Origin: Bradyrhizobium ottawaense
GTDB taxonomy: Bacteria > Pseudomonadota > Alphaproteobacteria > Rhizobiales > Xanthobacteraceae
Length of the DNA: 64,000 nucleotides
Assembly: GCF_900099825.1 (NCBI RefSeq)
Contig: NZ_LT629693.1
Location: forward strand, 5,901,001 to 5,965,000
Direction: 5' to 3'
A model generated the notes under the pieces. It searched no databases. It was given only the letters and a program-made list of their open reading frames with translations, and was not told the DNA's origin. Within the stretch, counting starts at the first letter, position 1; each line of letters starts with the position of its first letter. The position numbers were made by a program, and so were the translations under genes. Of this stretch, positions 52,594 through 61,928 are shown one piece after another.

Positions 52594-53871
52594 CTATGCG
52601 GCCCTGAGATCCTTCAACAATGAAGCGGCTAGAGCTTCTTCAGCTATGGAGAGTTCATGTCGCTGCATGGCCGTCATCAACCCTTCGTCCCAAAGGGCGC
52701 GGGCAGCCTTTCCCGTGAGAGCCTGTCCAAGACCTGAGGCCCCTTCGACGGCGGCCTCGTAGTCGCTCGCCCCAAAGCGCCAGGGTTGGGCGCCGTGCTC
52801 GCACATGACGTGGTTGCCGATCCGCACTCCCGGCCAATCGAAATCGCCATGATAGAAAAGCTGCGCCCGCGCTTTAGCCAGTTGCGACAGCAGGCATCGC
52901 TGTGCTGCGGCGGGCATGCCGTCAGTGCAGACTAGCGGCGCGCAATCGGAGCCCCAGTGATCCGCGGCGATCGCGACCAGGTTGGGATTCTCACAGACAT
53001 AGACCCTGCAATCCGCCACGTCCCACGACGGTGGAGAGCGCAACAGCGACCGCAGCGAAGCGTAAACTGGTTCTCCCGGCGACTGGTAATTTCCCGCGTC
53101 GCGCACGGGAAGGTTCAGGAACAGCACCGGGCGCGCCAATTCATTGACCAGCACGCCGGCCTTGGCCCAGACGTCGCGATCGCGCTCAGCACCACCGCCC
53201 AGCTCCAGTTCGCCGTCTCCCGTCGGCTCGCTATCGACGTCATCATTGCTGTAATCAGTCCGAGCGATTACCTGACGCCAGACCGTCAGTGCCAAGGTTG
53301 CCGTGGGCTGTCCGCTGTCGAGCGCGTGGGCGTCGCCCAGCACGTCGGCTGCCAATTGCGAACGTGTGATGCCGCTCGCGGGCAGGCGCTGCAATACTGC
53401 TTCGACACGGCGACAGAGTTGGAGCGCCGCCGGTGGGCTCTGTCGTGCAAGGCGCTTGAGAAGCCCGATGCCCGCCGGGGCCTGGAGCAGTCCGATCAGT
53501 TCGCGGTGAGTGCAGCCGCCCAGCACATCCGACCACATCGTTTGCAGCTCAAGGCGCGTCGTGGCGAGATTCGCAATCGGGCCATCGAGTTGTTCAAGTG
53601 CGTCGCGCAGCGAAGCGGCGATGCCGGCATTCTGGAAGGCGGTATCGATGAGGCGAACGTCGACCTGTAAAGAATTGGTGTAACGGAGCGGACGACCGAG
53701 TAGAGAAGCCAGTGCGGCATGTTCCTCCGCGGTGAGCTTGCCGATGCGAAAGTTTTCAACCGTGGCGTCGAGCGGTGCCCGTTCGAAACGCTGACGCAGG
53801 CGCTTGCGCAGCAAGGCGTAACGGTCACCGCCAAGCAGGCGTTGCAGGCGTGGGTCGGTCGAAGAAATCAT
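52594..53871 (-). CDS. jetD: Wadjet JetD, TOPRIM-like nuclease subunit (type III)
   Basis: The 425-residue protein starts at ATG 53871, overlapping the jetC stop by ATGA; a longer in-frame start is ignored. The C-terminal region has the topoisomerase VI/TOPRIM-like DUF2399 signature FYHGDFDWPGVRI (Asp343, Asp345) and WRFGASDYEAA. The N-terminal part is the DUF3323-type (TIGR02679) region. In characterised Wadjet systems JetD cleaves circular DNA once JetABC has extruded it. It is the last gene of the operon. Confidence 0.9.
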   Translation of the reverse strand: MISSTDPRLQRLLGGDRYALLRKRLRQRFERAPLDATVENFRIGKLTAEEHAALASLLGRPLRYTNSLQVDVRLIDTAFQNAGIAASLRDALEQLDGPIANLATTRLELQTMWSDVLGGCTHRELIGLLQAPAGIGLLKRLARQSPPAALQLCRRVEAVLQRLPASGITRSQLAADVLGDAHALDSGQPTATLALTVWRQVIARTDYSNDDVDSEPTGDGELELGGGAERDRDVWAKAGVLVNELARPVLFLNLPVRDAGNYQSPGEPVYASLRSLLRSPPSWDVADCRVYVCENPNLVAIAADHWGSDCAPLVCTDGMPAAAQRCLLSQLAKARAQLFYHGDFDWPGVRIGNHVMCEHGAQPWRFGASDYEAAVEGASGLGQALTGKAARALWDEGLMTAMQRHELSIAEEALAASLLKDLRAA

Positions 53872-56800
53872 GTCGGCGCAAACCTGCGATCTGGATCGTC
53901 TTCGCGTGTCTTGGCGCGACCGTCCCAGCTCCAACGCGACACGAACACCGCGTCGATGCCTTCACGCCGCTGCAACTGGCAAATGGCGACGCCGGGCAGT
54001 TCGGCATAGCAGGCCCACTCACGCTCACTGGTGATGACGAAGTCGAGATCGAACTCGCGGATCAGCCCCATGCAATGGGCGCGTGCGGTATCATCGATGC
54101 CGGCGAACGCTTCATCGAGTAGCATCAGGCGCGGCGCCAGCGCGTAACTGCCCTGACTGTAGAAACTGGCGACCGCGGCGAACAGCGGCACGGTGAGGCC
54201 GAGCGCCCGCTCTCCGCTGGAGGCCGGACCGGAGAGTTTGCGCCAGTGCCCGTCCTGCCAGCGCTCGACGCGAAAGCGGTGCCAGCGGCGATAGTCCAGC
54301 GCGCGGGCGAGTTGCTCGATCAGGCTGCCGCCCACATCCTTTCCGGTGCCCGAATCGGCGCGCTCGCGCTCGGCGGCGATGCGCTGCTGCAACATCGCGC
54401 CGACCACTCTCCGGTCGTCAGCGGACCAAAGGTCTGCACTGGTGTTGAGTAGGCGTTTGCGCGCTGCTTCGAGGCCGACCGGAGCACCTTCTTCTTCCGC
54501 CAGCGGCTGCCAAAGCAGACGATAGCGTACCCCGGTGGATGTCGGGCGATCGTGCAATTCTCTATTGATCGCATCGCGCTGAGTTTCGGCCGCCTGCAGC
54601 AGGCGCTGCACTTCGGAGGCGATTTCGGCCTGCAGATGGTTCTCCAGCACCGCGCGCTCGTTCGCCGTCAGCAGTTCACTGCGCTGGGCAATCTCTTCGG
54701 CGAGGCGCGCGGCAAGGCGGTCCGGCGGTTCGGGTCGGTTCTGATAGACGACGCGGACGATAAGCCCCCAATCGCTCTGTTCTGCGTGCGCCTGGTGGCC
54801 GAGTGCGCTGAGGGCGCGTTGCAGCTCCGTCAGGTCTTCGCCGATCTGCCGTTGCAGGCGTGTCCAGGCGTCGTCGTCGTCCTTGAGTTCGGATAAGGCC
54901 TGTTCCGCGCGGCGAGCCAGAGTAAGCGCGGGGTCGATCGTCCACGGGCCGCCCATGTCAGGCAGGTCGGCTTGGGGTAGCGCAGCCGCGAGCAGGCCGG
55001 TGGCCGAAAAGTGCTGGAACTTCGCGATCGCTTCGGCGCGCGCGTCGCTGCGTTGTCCGAACACAGTGCTCGCAGTCGCTGCCTGTTCGTGCGCGACCGC
55101 GCGCACCTCGCCGGATTTGCTTAGGACGTCGCGCGCGAGCGTTAGTGCGGAATTGCTGGCCTCGACGGCGGTGCCGGCATCGGCCAGCCGCCGTTGCAGC
55201 GCCTCGACCCTGGTGCCGACGGATCCGCGCAACACCTCGAACCGGACGGCGGCTTCTCCCGCCTCAATGCGGGCAGCCGCAAATTGTTCATCCTGCTTCT
55301 TCAGATCGTCGCGGGTTTCGTTCTCGCGGTTGCGTTGCCGCTGCAACTCGGGCAGCGCCAGACGCACCTCGTGAACAGCCTGGGTGAGGCGGAGTTGGGC
55401 ATCGTGATAGTGGTTCAACGCCATCTCGACCGCCGGCAATTCGGCTGATAATGCGGGAAGGCGCAGATCGACGGCGTCGGCGGCGAGTCGTTGCCGCACC
55501 GTCTGCAGGGCTTGTGCGGCCTCTTGGTATCGAAGATCGGCCTCGCTCAATTGCTGGCGGGCGGTCCGGGCCTCGCGCGCACTGGCGGCCGCAGCAAGAT
55601 GGGCGTTGCGCAACGCCTCTTCGAAGGGAACCAGACGCCATTCATCGGCGGCTTGGTCCTGATCGCGCGTGAGTTGCGCGTCCATCGCCTGGATCGCAAT
55701 GAGTTCATCGGCGATTTGTATTAGGCGGCCGGCCACGTCGGCCAGTCGCTGCTTGCGGGCCGCGGCGCGGGCCGCACGGCCGATATAGACCGCCGCCGGT
55801 TTGGCCCAGGCTCCGACCAGCGCGGCAAGCCGAAAGCGACCGTCGGGGGCGACCCAAGCTTCGCTGTCCGCGGGATCGTCGTCGGTGCAGGCGATGCCGG
55901 ACAGCAGGCGTTCGACGAGCGCGGCCGGTACGGCGCTATCGGCGGGCGTGTCAGCGTGCAGCCAACCAACGAGCGAGAGCTCATGCGACCGTCGCTGCAG
56001 CATCTGGGTGTCGTGCAACAACTCCACTCCGTCGCCGGCCTGCAGGTGGCCGTCGGGCGAGACCCATGCGTCGAGCAGGCCGGCGGCTTCAAGCGCGGCC
56101 TCGAGGCCGGCGCGCTGAGCGGCCGTGACCTCTTCGCGAAAATCGACCAATTGCCAGAGCGGCGCACCCTCGCGTGCACCTCTGGCATCGGCGCTACGCG
56201 TATGCGGGTGGGGCGGCGTCGCATCGACGCCGGCTTCGAGACGGCGGCGTTCGTCTTCGAGGGTGTTGAGCTCTGTCTCCAGCGTCTGGCGTTGGCCGTC
56301 GAGCAACACGCGACGCTGCGCCAGACGCAGGCTGGCGTGCTGCTGCGCCGTTTGCACGCAATGTCGCGCCGGATTGTCGCCATCCAGCCCAGCAACCCAG
56401 TCGGCGAGGGCCGTGAGCGCTGCGCGGCTGTCGTCGTGGCTGACCTGCAGTTGCTTCAGGCTGGCGAAGTAGCGCTCCCATGCCTGAATCAGGTTGCTGC
56501 CCTCGTGATCGACTTCCGTATCGGCTTGCTCGCGTCGTTTTGCCGTGGCCTCTACGGTGCCCTGTCTTTCTTCACGCGTGTTCTGGCATCGTGTATGCAG
56601 GGCTTCGGCCTCCGTCACCTCGGCATGTCGTCGCCGCAACAATGCGATCTGTTCGCGTCGATCAACGATCAAGGTACGAAGGTCGCCGCATGCATTGTCG
56701 AAGGCTTGTGGCGTCAATGCGACCAGATCGGCGGCGGCGAGCGTTGCGAGCGGGCTACCGGCGTGCAGGCCGGCGATACCTGCCGCCTCGGCATGCGTCG

Positions 56801-58046
56801 CGCTGTTCTGACGCAACTTCGTCATCACACGTTCGGCTTGCGTCATGCGCTGGACGGCGTGCCCGGTCTCCTCAGTGCTGCGCTTTAATCGCCGTCGCAC
56901 CTCATCGACCGCCGCGGTGGCGACTTGCAGCGCATGCTGCCGCGCCAAAGCGTCCCGCTCGGCGGATTCGAGACGGTTCGCGTCCTGCATGGTCGGGTCG
57001 GCGCGCAGTATATCAAGCCGAGCCTGCTCGCGCTTGAGCGCAAGTTCCGCGTCGTCGTGAGTTATCCGGGCGAGCGCTTCCGCGGTCTCGGCCGTCTCGA
57101 GCCGTGCCTGCGCATCGGCGCGCGCCCGGCTTGCGCTGTCGAACTCGGTCTGGGCCTGGCGCAGCGCGCGGGCCTGCCGCCGGCTCTGGGTGCCGGCGTA
57201 GATCCGGTAGCGCTGGTCGAAGCGCTCGACGGCTCTTGCCAGCGCCTGGTATTCTTCGAGTTGGCGGCGATCTTCCTCCAACTGGCCCAGAGCCTCGGCG
57301 ACGTCCCCAAGCAGTTCGGGTGCGAGCGGCGGCAAGGCCTCGGTGAGTGCGTCCGAGAGCGCGGTTTCGTCGGGCTTTTTCGACAATTGCGGCTGACGCA
57401 ACTGAATCAGCGTATCCATCAAGGCGTCGTAACGCCTGGTGCCGAGGTGGAACAATCGCTCATCGACCGCGCGCCGGTAGCTGACGGCGGTATCGAACAC
57501 CTGGCCGCGGCCGTGCAGCGCGTCGCGCAGGCGTTCCCGGGTCAGGACCACGCGCTGATCGCTCATCAGCCAGATATCCTGATTGATGCGCGGAGCGCCA
57601 ATGGAATCCTCCAGCACGAAGAACCAGCTGTCCACCTGGGGACGCGCAGCGACCGCGGCAAGCCCGGCGCCGAGTGTGAGGTAATGCGGCGTTCCGTCGT
57701 CGGCGAGGCGGCCGAATTCGATCCAGGCGTAGCCGATGCGCCGGTCATAGCTGCCCATCAACAGATTCCAGGACATCTTCTTGCCGCTGTCGCCGTCAGG
57801 TTCGATGCGCGAGGACTTGAGCTGTGCATCGAGCAAGAAGGGCAGCGTCAGCGACAGCACCTTGGATTTGCCGGTGCCGTTGTTGCCCCGCAGCAGCAGA
57901 TGCCCGTCGCGAAACCAGAACTCCTCGCTGTCGTAGTGAAACAGCTCCACCAGTCCAAGGCGCAAAGGCTGCCAGCGTTGCCGCGTCGGGATCGGCAGCG
58001 CGGGTCTCTCGGAGAGTGCAGCAAATGAAGCCGGCCGGTCGTTCAT
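53868..58046 (-). CDS. jetC: Wadjet JetC, SMC/MukB-like ATPase (type III)
   Basis: The 1392-residue protein belongs to the TIGR02680 group. Walker A RGNNGTGKSK is at 53-62. Long coiled coils fill about 280-480 and 780-1080, with a hinge-like segment between (PHPHTRSADARGAREGAPLWQ...). ABC signature is LSGPASSGERALGL and Walker B LMLLDEAFAGIDD (1307 on). It forms the loop-extruding motor with JetA and JetB. It overlaps jetB and jetD by ATGA. All ATPase motifs look intact. Confidence 0.93.
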   Translation of the reverse strand: MNDRPASFAALSERPALPIPTRQRWQPLRLGLVELFHYDSEEFWFRDGHLLLRGNNGTGKSKVLSLTLPFLLDAQLKSSRIEPDGDSGKKMSWNLLMGSYDRRIGYAWIEFGRLADDGTPHYLTLGAGLAAVAARPQVDSWFFVLEDSIGAPRINQDIWLMSDQRVVLTRERLRDALHGRGQVFDTAVSYRRAVDERLFHLGTRRYDALMDTLIQLRQPQLSKKPDETALSDALTEALPPLAPELLGDVAEALGQLEEDRRQLEEYQALARAVERFDQRYRIYAGTQSRRQARALRQAQTEFDSASRARADAQARLETAETAEALARITHDDAELALKREQARLDILRADPTMQDANRLESAERDALARQHALQVATAAVDEVRRRLKRSTEETGHAVQRMTQAERVMTKLRQNSATHAEAAGIAGLHAGSPLATLAAADLVALTPQAFDNACGDLRTLIVDRREQIALLRRRHAEVTEAEALHTRCQNTREERQGTVEATAKRREQADTEVDHEGSNLIQAWERYFASLKQLQVSHDDSRAALTALADWVAGLDGDNPARHCVQTAQQHASLRLAQRRVLLDGQRQTLETELNTLEDERRRLEAGVDATPPHPHTRSADARGAREGAPLWQLVDFREEVTAAQRAGLEAALEAAGLLDAWVSPDGHLQAGDGVELLHDTQMLQRRSHELSLVGWLHADTPADSAVPAALVERLLSGIACTDDDPADSEAWVAPDGRFRLAALVGAWAKPAAVYIGRAARAAARKQRLADVAGRLIQIADELIAIQAMDAQLTRDQDQAADEWRLVPFEEALRNAHLAAAASAREARTARQQLSEADLRYQEAAQALQTVRQRLAADAVDLRLPALSAELPAVEMALNHYHDAQLRLTQAVHEVRLALPELQRQRNRENETRDDLKKQDEQFAAARIEAGEAAVRFEVLRGSVGTRVEALQRRLADAGTAVEASNSALTLARDVLSKSGEVRAVAHEQAATASTVFGQRSDARAEAIAKFQHFSATGLLAAALPQADLPDMGGPWTIDPALTLARRAEQALSELKDDDDAWTRLQRQIGEDLTELQRALSALGHQAHAEQSDWGLIVRVVYQNRPEPPDRLAARLAEEIAQRSELLTANERAVLENHLQAEIASEVQRLLQAAETQRDAINRELHDRPTSTGVRYRLLWQPLAEEEGAPVGLEAARKRLLNTSADLWSADDRRVVGAMLQQRIAAERERADSGTGKDVGGSLIEQLARALDYRRWHRFRVERWQDGHWRKLSGPASSGERALGLTVPLFAAVASFYSQGSYALAPRLMLLDEAFAGIDDTARAHCMGLIREFDLDFVITSEREWACYAELPGVAICQLQRREGIDAVFVSRWSWDGRAKTREDDPDRRFAPT

Positions 58047-59359
58047 GTCGGACCGACCAGGGCATTGTCAACCGCGGTCGGTACGCCGCGTGTTTCACGA
58101 AAGTTGCGGACTTCGGCATCGCCGAGCGCGAAACGGGCGAGCGCCGGGCGCGGGTAGACCGTCTCGGCATCTCGCACTATCAGTTGAAGCTTTTCCAGCC
58201 GATCAAGGGCGATCTCGGCAAGCTCGCGTTCGGCGCCGGGTTCACGCGCAGATTTGCGCCAATATTTGCCATAGCGGGGCTTGCTCTCGCGCAGGTAATC
58301 GACGACGTCTTGTTCCCTGATCACACCAGAGAATGGTTGGGTCGCGCCAGCGGGATCCGTCTGCCGCTGCCTGTAAACGGTGGCCAGGAACTCCGCGACC
58401 AGCAGCGTGACATGGGCATCGGTGCCTTCGGCGGGCATCGCCACATCTGTCAGCGAGCCAGCCTCATCGACCAGCGCCAGACCTTCGGCGCGTTGCTCCG
58501 CGACCAGGCCGGTTGCGTCGGACAGGCGGGCCGCCATGGCGCCACGCTGGTTGACAAAATAGGCCCGGGACTCCGCGTCTAGTGTGTCGGTATAGACTAC
58601 CGGATCGTCGAGCAGCCGCCGTGCCAGTTGGCGGCGCAGAACAGTGCGTCGGCCCTCATCGCTGTCAGCCACATGCTCGTCGGCCAAGGCATGTAGTCGC
58701 TGGTCGAGCGTGACCGGCGCATCCTCCGGCCGGAAAGTCGACGGCCCGCGCACGGCGGCCAGCATACCGGCGAGCGCGCGGCGCTGCACGTCGTAGAGCG
58801 CATCGGCCTGATCGCCCCCGGCATGCACGAAGGCGTCTTCGTCGCCGGCGATACGCTGCAGCACGCCCAATTCGAGCAAGGTGCGGCAGACCGCCACCAG
58901 TTCACGCCGCTCGTGAGGAGCGCCGAGCGTGAAGCCGAAGCCGGAAGCCGTCAGCGTCGGTTCGGCGGCGAATTGCAGCAGCCGCTCACCCAGCAGTCGC
59001 AACGTGATCTGCGGGTCGGCGCGTTCGAGCACCGCGCAAGCCAAGCACAGCAGCACGTAACGGCGGCGATCATAAAATGGCAAGCCGCGCATCGTGCTGG
59101 CGAGGTCCGCCGGCCGCTTATAAAGTCGAGCACCCTCTTGTTCGACGTGCAGCGCCCAGCCGGTTTCGCGCCCAAACCAGTCGCGCAGTGCGTCGGCCTG
59201 ACGGCGGATCGCCGGAAAATCGTCGTGGTCCGGACTCATCAGCGGTGTCATCAGCAGGGCGCGCACGGCGCTGCGAAATTCCTCGTTCTGGAACCGACGC
59301 TGTTGCTGGTCGATGCTGCGGCTGTCCCTACCAACGCTGGCGGCCATCGGCTGTCTCAT
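58043..59359 (-). CDS. jetB: Wadjet JetB, MukE-like subunit (type III)
   Basis: The 438-residue protein is of the DUF2398/TIGR02678 group: QQQRRFQNEEFRSAVRALLM at the start, PLMSPDHDDFPAIRRQADAL, RRRYVLLCLACAVLERADPQ, and HVTLLVAEFLATVYRQR later. It corresponds to MukE-like kite proteins and, with JetA, clamps JetC heads. Overlaps jetA and jetC by ATGA, indicating translational coupling of all four subunits. Confidence 0.9.
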   Translation of the reverse strand: MRQPMAASVGRDSRSIDQQQRRFQNEEFRSAVRALLMTPLMSPDHDDFPAIRRQADALRDWFGRETGWALHVEQEGARLYKRPADLASTMRGLPFYDRRRYVLLCLACAVLERADPQITLRLLGERLLQFAAEPTLTASGFGFTLGAPHERRELVAVCRTLLELGVLQRIAGDEDAFVHAGGDQADALYDVQRRALAGMLAAVRGPSTFRPEDAPVTLDQRLHALADEHVADSDEGRRTVLRRQLARRLLDDPVVYTDTLDAESRAYFVNQRGAMAARLSDATGLVAEQRAEGLALVDEAGSLTDVAMPAEGTDAHVTLLVAEFLATVYRQRQTDPAGATQPFSGVIREQDVVDYLRESKPRYGKYWRKSAREPGAERELAEIALDRLEKLQLIVRDAETVYPRPALARFALGDAEVRNFRETRGVPTAVDNALVGPT

Positions 59360-60864
59360 GTCGGCGTGATAGTGATCAAATGGTCGCGCCCTGCAAATAC
59401 GCCCCGCGGCGTACTGATCACAGCGCGGCTATCGACTGCGAGTGGCGTGAGGTTGATATGCAATAATCCGTCGCCGGTTCGCCGTTCGGCGCTAGTGTTC
59501 GGACCGGCCTGTTCGGTCAGCACCTCACCGAGCAATCCCAGGAACAGACCGAAGGCATGGATGTCCAGCTCGTCGAGATCTGAAAGGCGTGTGGGCTTAC
59601 CGGTGGCGAGGTGCTTGCGCGCCGCCTCGACCTGCAGCGACTCCTCGGCGAGTTCGCGCGCCAGATGTGCGCGGGCCTCACCGCGATCACGCACCCGGGG
59701 CATCGCGCCGCGCGGCGCGGCCTCACCGTATTCGCGTAGCCGCGGGTGAATCGTCAGCGGTGGCGCGTCGGCCCAGCGTGTCGAGGCCGGTAGATCGGCG
59801 TCGGCGTCGGGATTCAGCGAGAAATGTCGTGCCGGGTTGAGCGCGAAGGCTGCGCGCGCCAACCGGTGCGCCTCGCCGTCGTTGCCGCAGGCAGCGAACC
59901 AGCCGGCGAGCATGCGGAAATCCGCGGAACGGTCGCTGCGCCCGCTGCGGCGCTCGTTGAGCGCGGCGATCGCTCCCAGCAATTGCGGAATTGCCGACCG
60001 TGCCCTCGCCCGCAACAGTTCGGCTTGCGAGGGTTCGTGGCCGGTACGGAAGAACCAGCCGCGCAGACCTCTCCAGCGTTCGCGCCAAGCATTCAAGTGA
60101 AGGGTCCGCGCGTCGGCCCGATCCTCCGCATCGCCGGGGGCTGCATCGCGTGCATCGCGCGCGGCGACCTGCTGCAGTAATGCGTCAATGCTCGGTTCCA
60201 GGGCGAGGATATGTCTGGCGATGGTGTCGGAGCGGCGCACCAGATCGCCCATGAACCGCTCCAAATAGTCGATCAGCTGGCGTTTGTAATTCGCCACCGC
60301 AATCGCCTCGGCATGCTGCAACTCGATGCTGCGCGCGACGCCCGCCATGAAAGCCTGCGCATTTTCAGCAAGACCCTCGAAAACGCGGACCAAATCCCGC
60401 AGTGTTTCGTGGATCTTCGCGACGTCGGCTTCGGTTTCGTCAGCCAGCGTTTGAAGCGCCTGCAACCGGTTCGCTATGTCTTCAAGCGCGACCGTTTGCA
60501 GTTCGGCGCGCCGTTGCAGTGTTTGCACGAAAAGCACCAGCGCCGCTTCGACAGCCTCCCCGCCCTGCGAGAGACGATACAGGAAGCGTGCGCGGTAGAA
60601 ATCGCTGAGGCTGGAAACCCGCGCCGTGTCAGGATGCGACTCAAGATTGCCCCAGGCGGCAAGCTGGGCGAGCGCGGTGTTGACGTCTTCGATGCGGGGC
60701 GGAGTGTCAGGCCAACGGGCTTCGGCAAGCACCTCGTCGGGTCGGAGCTGCAGGCGATATTGCCGTTTGGCCGCGGCGAAGACATCCATGATGCAGCGGT
60801 AGAAAGCGGCTTTCTCGGCACTCACATGCCTGAACAGCTCGGCTGAATCGCTCACGGCTCGCAT
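59356..60864 (-). CDS. jetA: Wadjet JetA, kleisin/MukF-like subunit (type III)
   Basis: The 502-residue protein is of the DUF2397/TIGR02677 group. It starts MRAVSDSAELFRHVSAEKAA at 60864, contains FYRCIMDVFAAAKRQYRLQL and SDFYRARFLYRLSQGGEAVEA, has long helices in the middle, and ends ITITPT. A 32-residue upstream extension in the frame is dropped because it is not conserved-looking. First gene of the jet operon, 137 bases after vapC. A GGGAAA stretch serves as a weak ribosome site. Confidence 0.9.
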   Translation of the reverse strand: MRAVSDSAELFRHVSAEKAAFYRCIMDVFAAAKRQYRLQLRPDEVLAEARWPDTPPRIEDVNTALAQLAAWGNLESHPDTARVSSLSDFYRARFLYRLSQGGEAVEAALVLFVQTLQRRAELQTVALEDIANRLQALQTLADETEADVAKIHETLRDLVRVFEGLAENAQAFMAGVARSIELQHAEAIAVANYKRQLIDYLERFMGDLVRRSDTIARHILALEPSIDALLQQVAARDARDAAPGDAEDRADARTLHLNAWRERWRGLRGWFFRTGHEPSQAELLRARARSAIPQLLGAIAALNERRSGRSDRSADFRMLAGWFAACGNDGEAHRLARAAFALNPARHFSLNPDADADLPASTRWADAPPLTIHPRLREYGEAAPRGAMPRVRDRGEARAHLARELAEESLQVEAARKHLATGKPTRLSDLDELDIHAFGLFLGLLGEVLTEQAGPNTSAERRTGDGLLHINLTPLAVDSRAVISTPRGVFAGRDHLITITPT

Positions 60865-61001
60865 GGGCTTTTTCCCAAGGGTCTGCCACTGGAATTGCCA
60901 GTTCGCACGATATGTTAATGCATTTGCCCGTTCGCTGCAGCCATATTGGATTACGTCCACGGTTCCGGGGGTGTGCGCGGCCGAGATGCACTTTGCTTCG
61001 G

Positions 61002-61400
61002 TCAGACCCAGTTCTCAGCCCTGATCCCTGGCATGCGCACAAACTCGCGCATGTTGTTGGTGACGATGATCAACCCTTCGCTGCGTGCGTGACCGCCGAT
61101 CTGCATGTCGTGCGGGCCGCAGGGCGTTCCCGCACGTTCCAGCTCCGCTCGAATCTGGCCGTAGTGCGCCGCCGCTTTGGCCTCGAACGACAACACTTCG
61201 AGACGCGCCATGAAATGTTCAATGGCCGTCAGGTTCTCGATGCGACTTGCTGATTTCTCCGCACCATAGTGCAACTCGCCGAGTGTGATGCTCGAGATGC
61301 AGAGTTGCTCGGCCAGTGAATTGAATTTCTCCCGTAGGTTCAACGGATAATTCTTCATCACATATATACAGATATTGGTGTCGAGCATGTAGGTGAGCAT
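61002..61400 (-). CDS. vapC: VapC PIN-domain toxin
   Basis: The 132-residue PIN ribonuclease has the acidic residues in MLDTNICIYVM (Asp7), SITLGELHYGAEKS (Glu42), GPHDMQIGGHARSEG (Asp) and a TNN motif (IIVTNNMREFVRMPG). It starts at ATG 61400, overlapping the vapB stop by one base (TGATG). It cleaves RNA when free; VapB neutralises it. Transcribed toward jetA and lying inside the repeat-bounded island, it may stabilise the island. Confidence 0.92.
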   Translation of the reverse strand: MLTYMLDTNICIYVMKNYPLNLREKFNSLAEQLCISSITLGELHYGAEKSASRIENLTAIEHFMARLEVLSFEAKAAAHYGQIRAELERAGTPCGPHDMQIGGHARSEGLIIVTNNMREFVRMPGIRAENWV

Positions 61401-61633
61401 CAGAGCGGCTCGCGCTCCTCGGCCGGTGGCTGCTCGCGCTCGGCCATGAAATCCTCACTCGCGCGTGGACCGTTCTGAAACAGATCGTCCCACCGTTTGC
61501 CCTGCGGCACAATCACTCGGCTGCGACCGATCTTCAAAATATCGACCTGATGCACGTCCTCCGGAAAGGCGACGGCCTTGGGCAGTCGCACGGCCTGGCT
61601 GCGATTGCTGGTAAACACCGTGGAGCTTGTCAT
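61400..61633 (-). CDS. vapB: VapB antitoxin (AbrB/MazE-type)
   Basis: The 77-residue antitoxin has a swapped-hairpin AbrB-like DNA-binding N-terminus (STVFTSNRSQAVRLPKAVAF, then VDILKIGRSRVIVPQG) and an acidic C-terminal tail (ASEDFMAEREQPPAEEREPL) for VapC binding. The operator is probably the palindrome at 61646-61672, just upstream. Confidence 0.92.
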   Translation of the reverse strand: MTSSTVFTSNRSQAVRLPKAVAFPEDVHQVDILKIGRSRVIVPQGKRWDDLFQNGPRASEDFMAEREQPPAEEREPL

Positions 61634-61645
61634 GGTGTCCTCCCC

Positions 61646-61672
61646 TATGTATATCCAATTGGGATATACATA
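61646..61672. promoter_or_regulatory. Perfect 11-bp inverted repeat, likely VapBC operator
   Basis: TATGTATATCC (61646-61656), AATTG, GGATATACATA (61662-61672), 13 bases upstream of the vapB ATG. Position and symmetry fit a VapB-VapC autorepression site. Confidence 0.75.
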
Positions 61673-61875
61673 TATGAGCTGTTGTATTTTGCAAGGGGCG
61701 CTTAAGGGTCGGGTTGTTGGGCCTGCAATGGCTCTCAGGCGATTTGTTGTGAGATATCGGGTCCGTGCGATTTGTTATTCGGTGAGGTTAGTCACTTCGA
61801 ACGCCCCCTCAAGCGCTGCACGATAATCAGGGCGTCATTAATTACAATGTAATTTCAATGACATAAGGGTTCGCT

Positions 61876-61922
61876 GTTTTATTCTGAATGGCGCGCCAAA
61901 TTGCCACCATTCAGAATAAAAC
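61876..61922. repeat. 16-bp perfect inverted repeat at the right island boundary
   Basis: GTTTTATTCTGAATGG (61876-61891) and CCATTCAGAATAAAAC (61907-61922) flank a 15-base centre. The right arm is part of the 39-bp island repeat; the left arm is its inverse copy and is absent at the left boundary. Confidence 0.7.
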
Positions 61923-61928
61923 TGCGAA
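61890..61928. repeat. Right 39-bp direct repeat of the Wadjet island (att-like)
   Basis: Matches 52547-52585 in the same orientation with a single difference (61923). Together they bound a 9.3-kb unit holding only vapBC and jetABCD. Confidence 0.85.

Noticed and set aside
56925..58028. 367-residue plus-strand frame opposite jetC
   Set aside because: Antisense of a long coiled-coil gene with high GC third positions; no motif.
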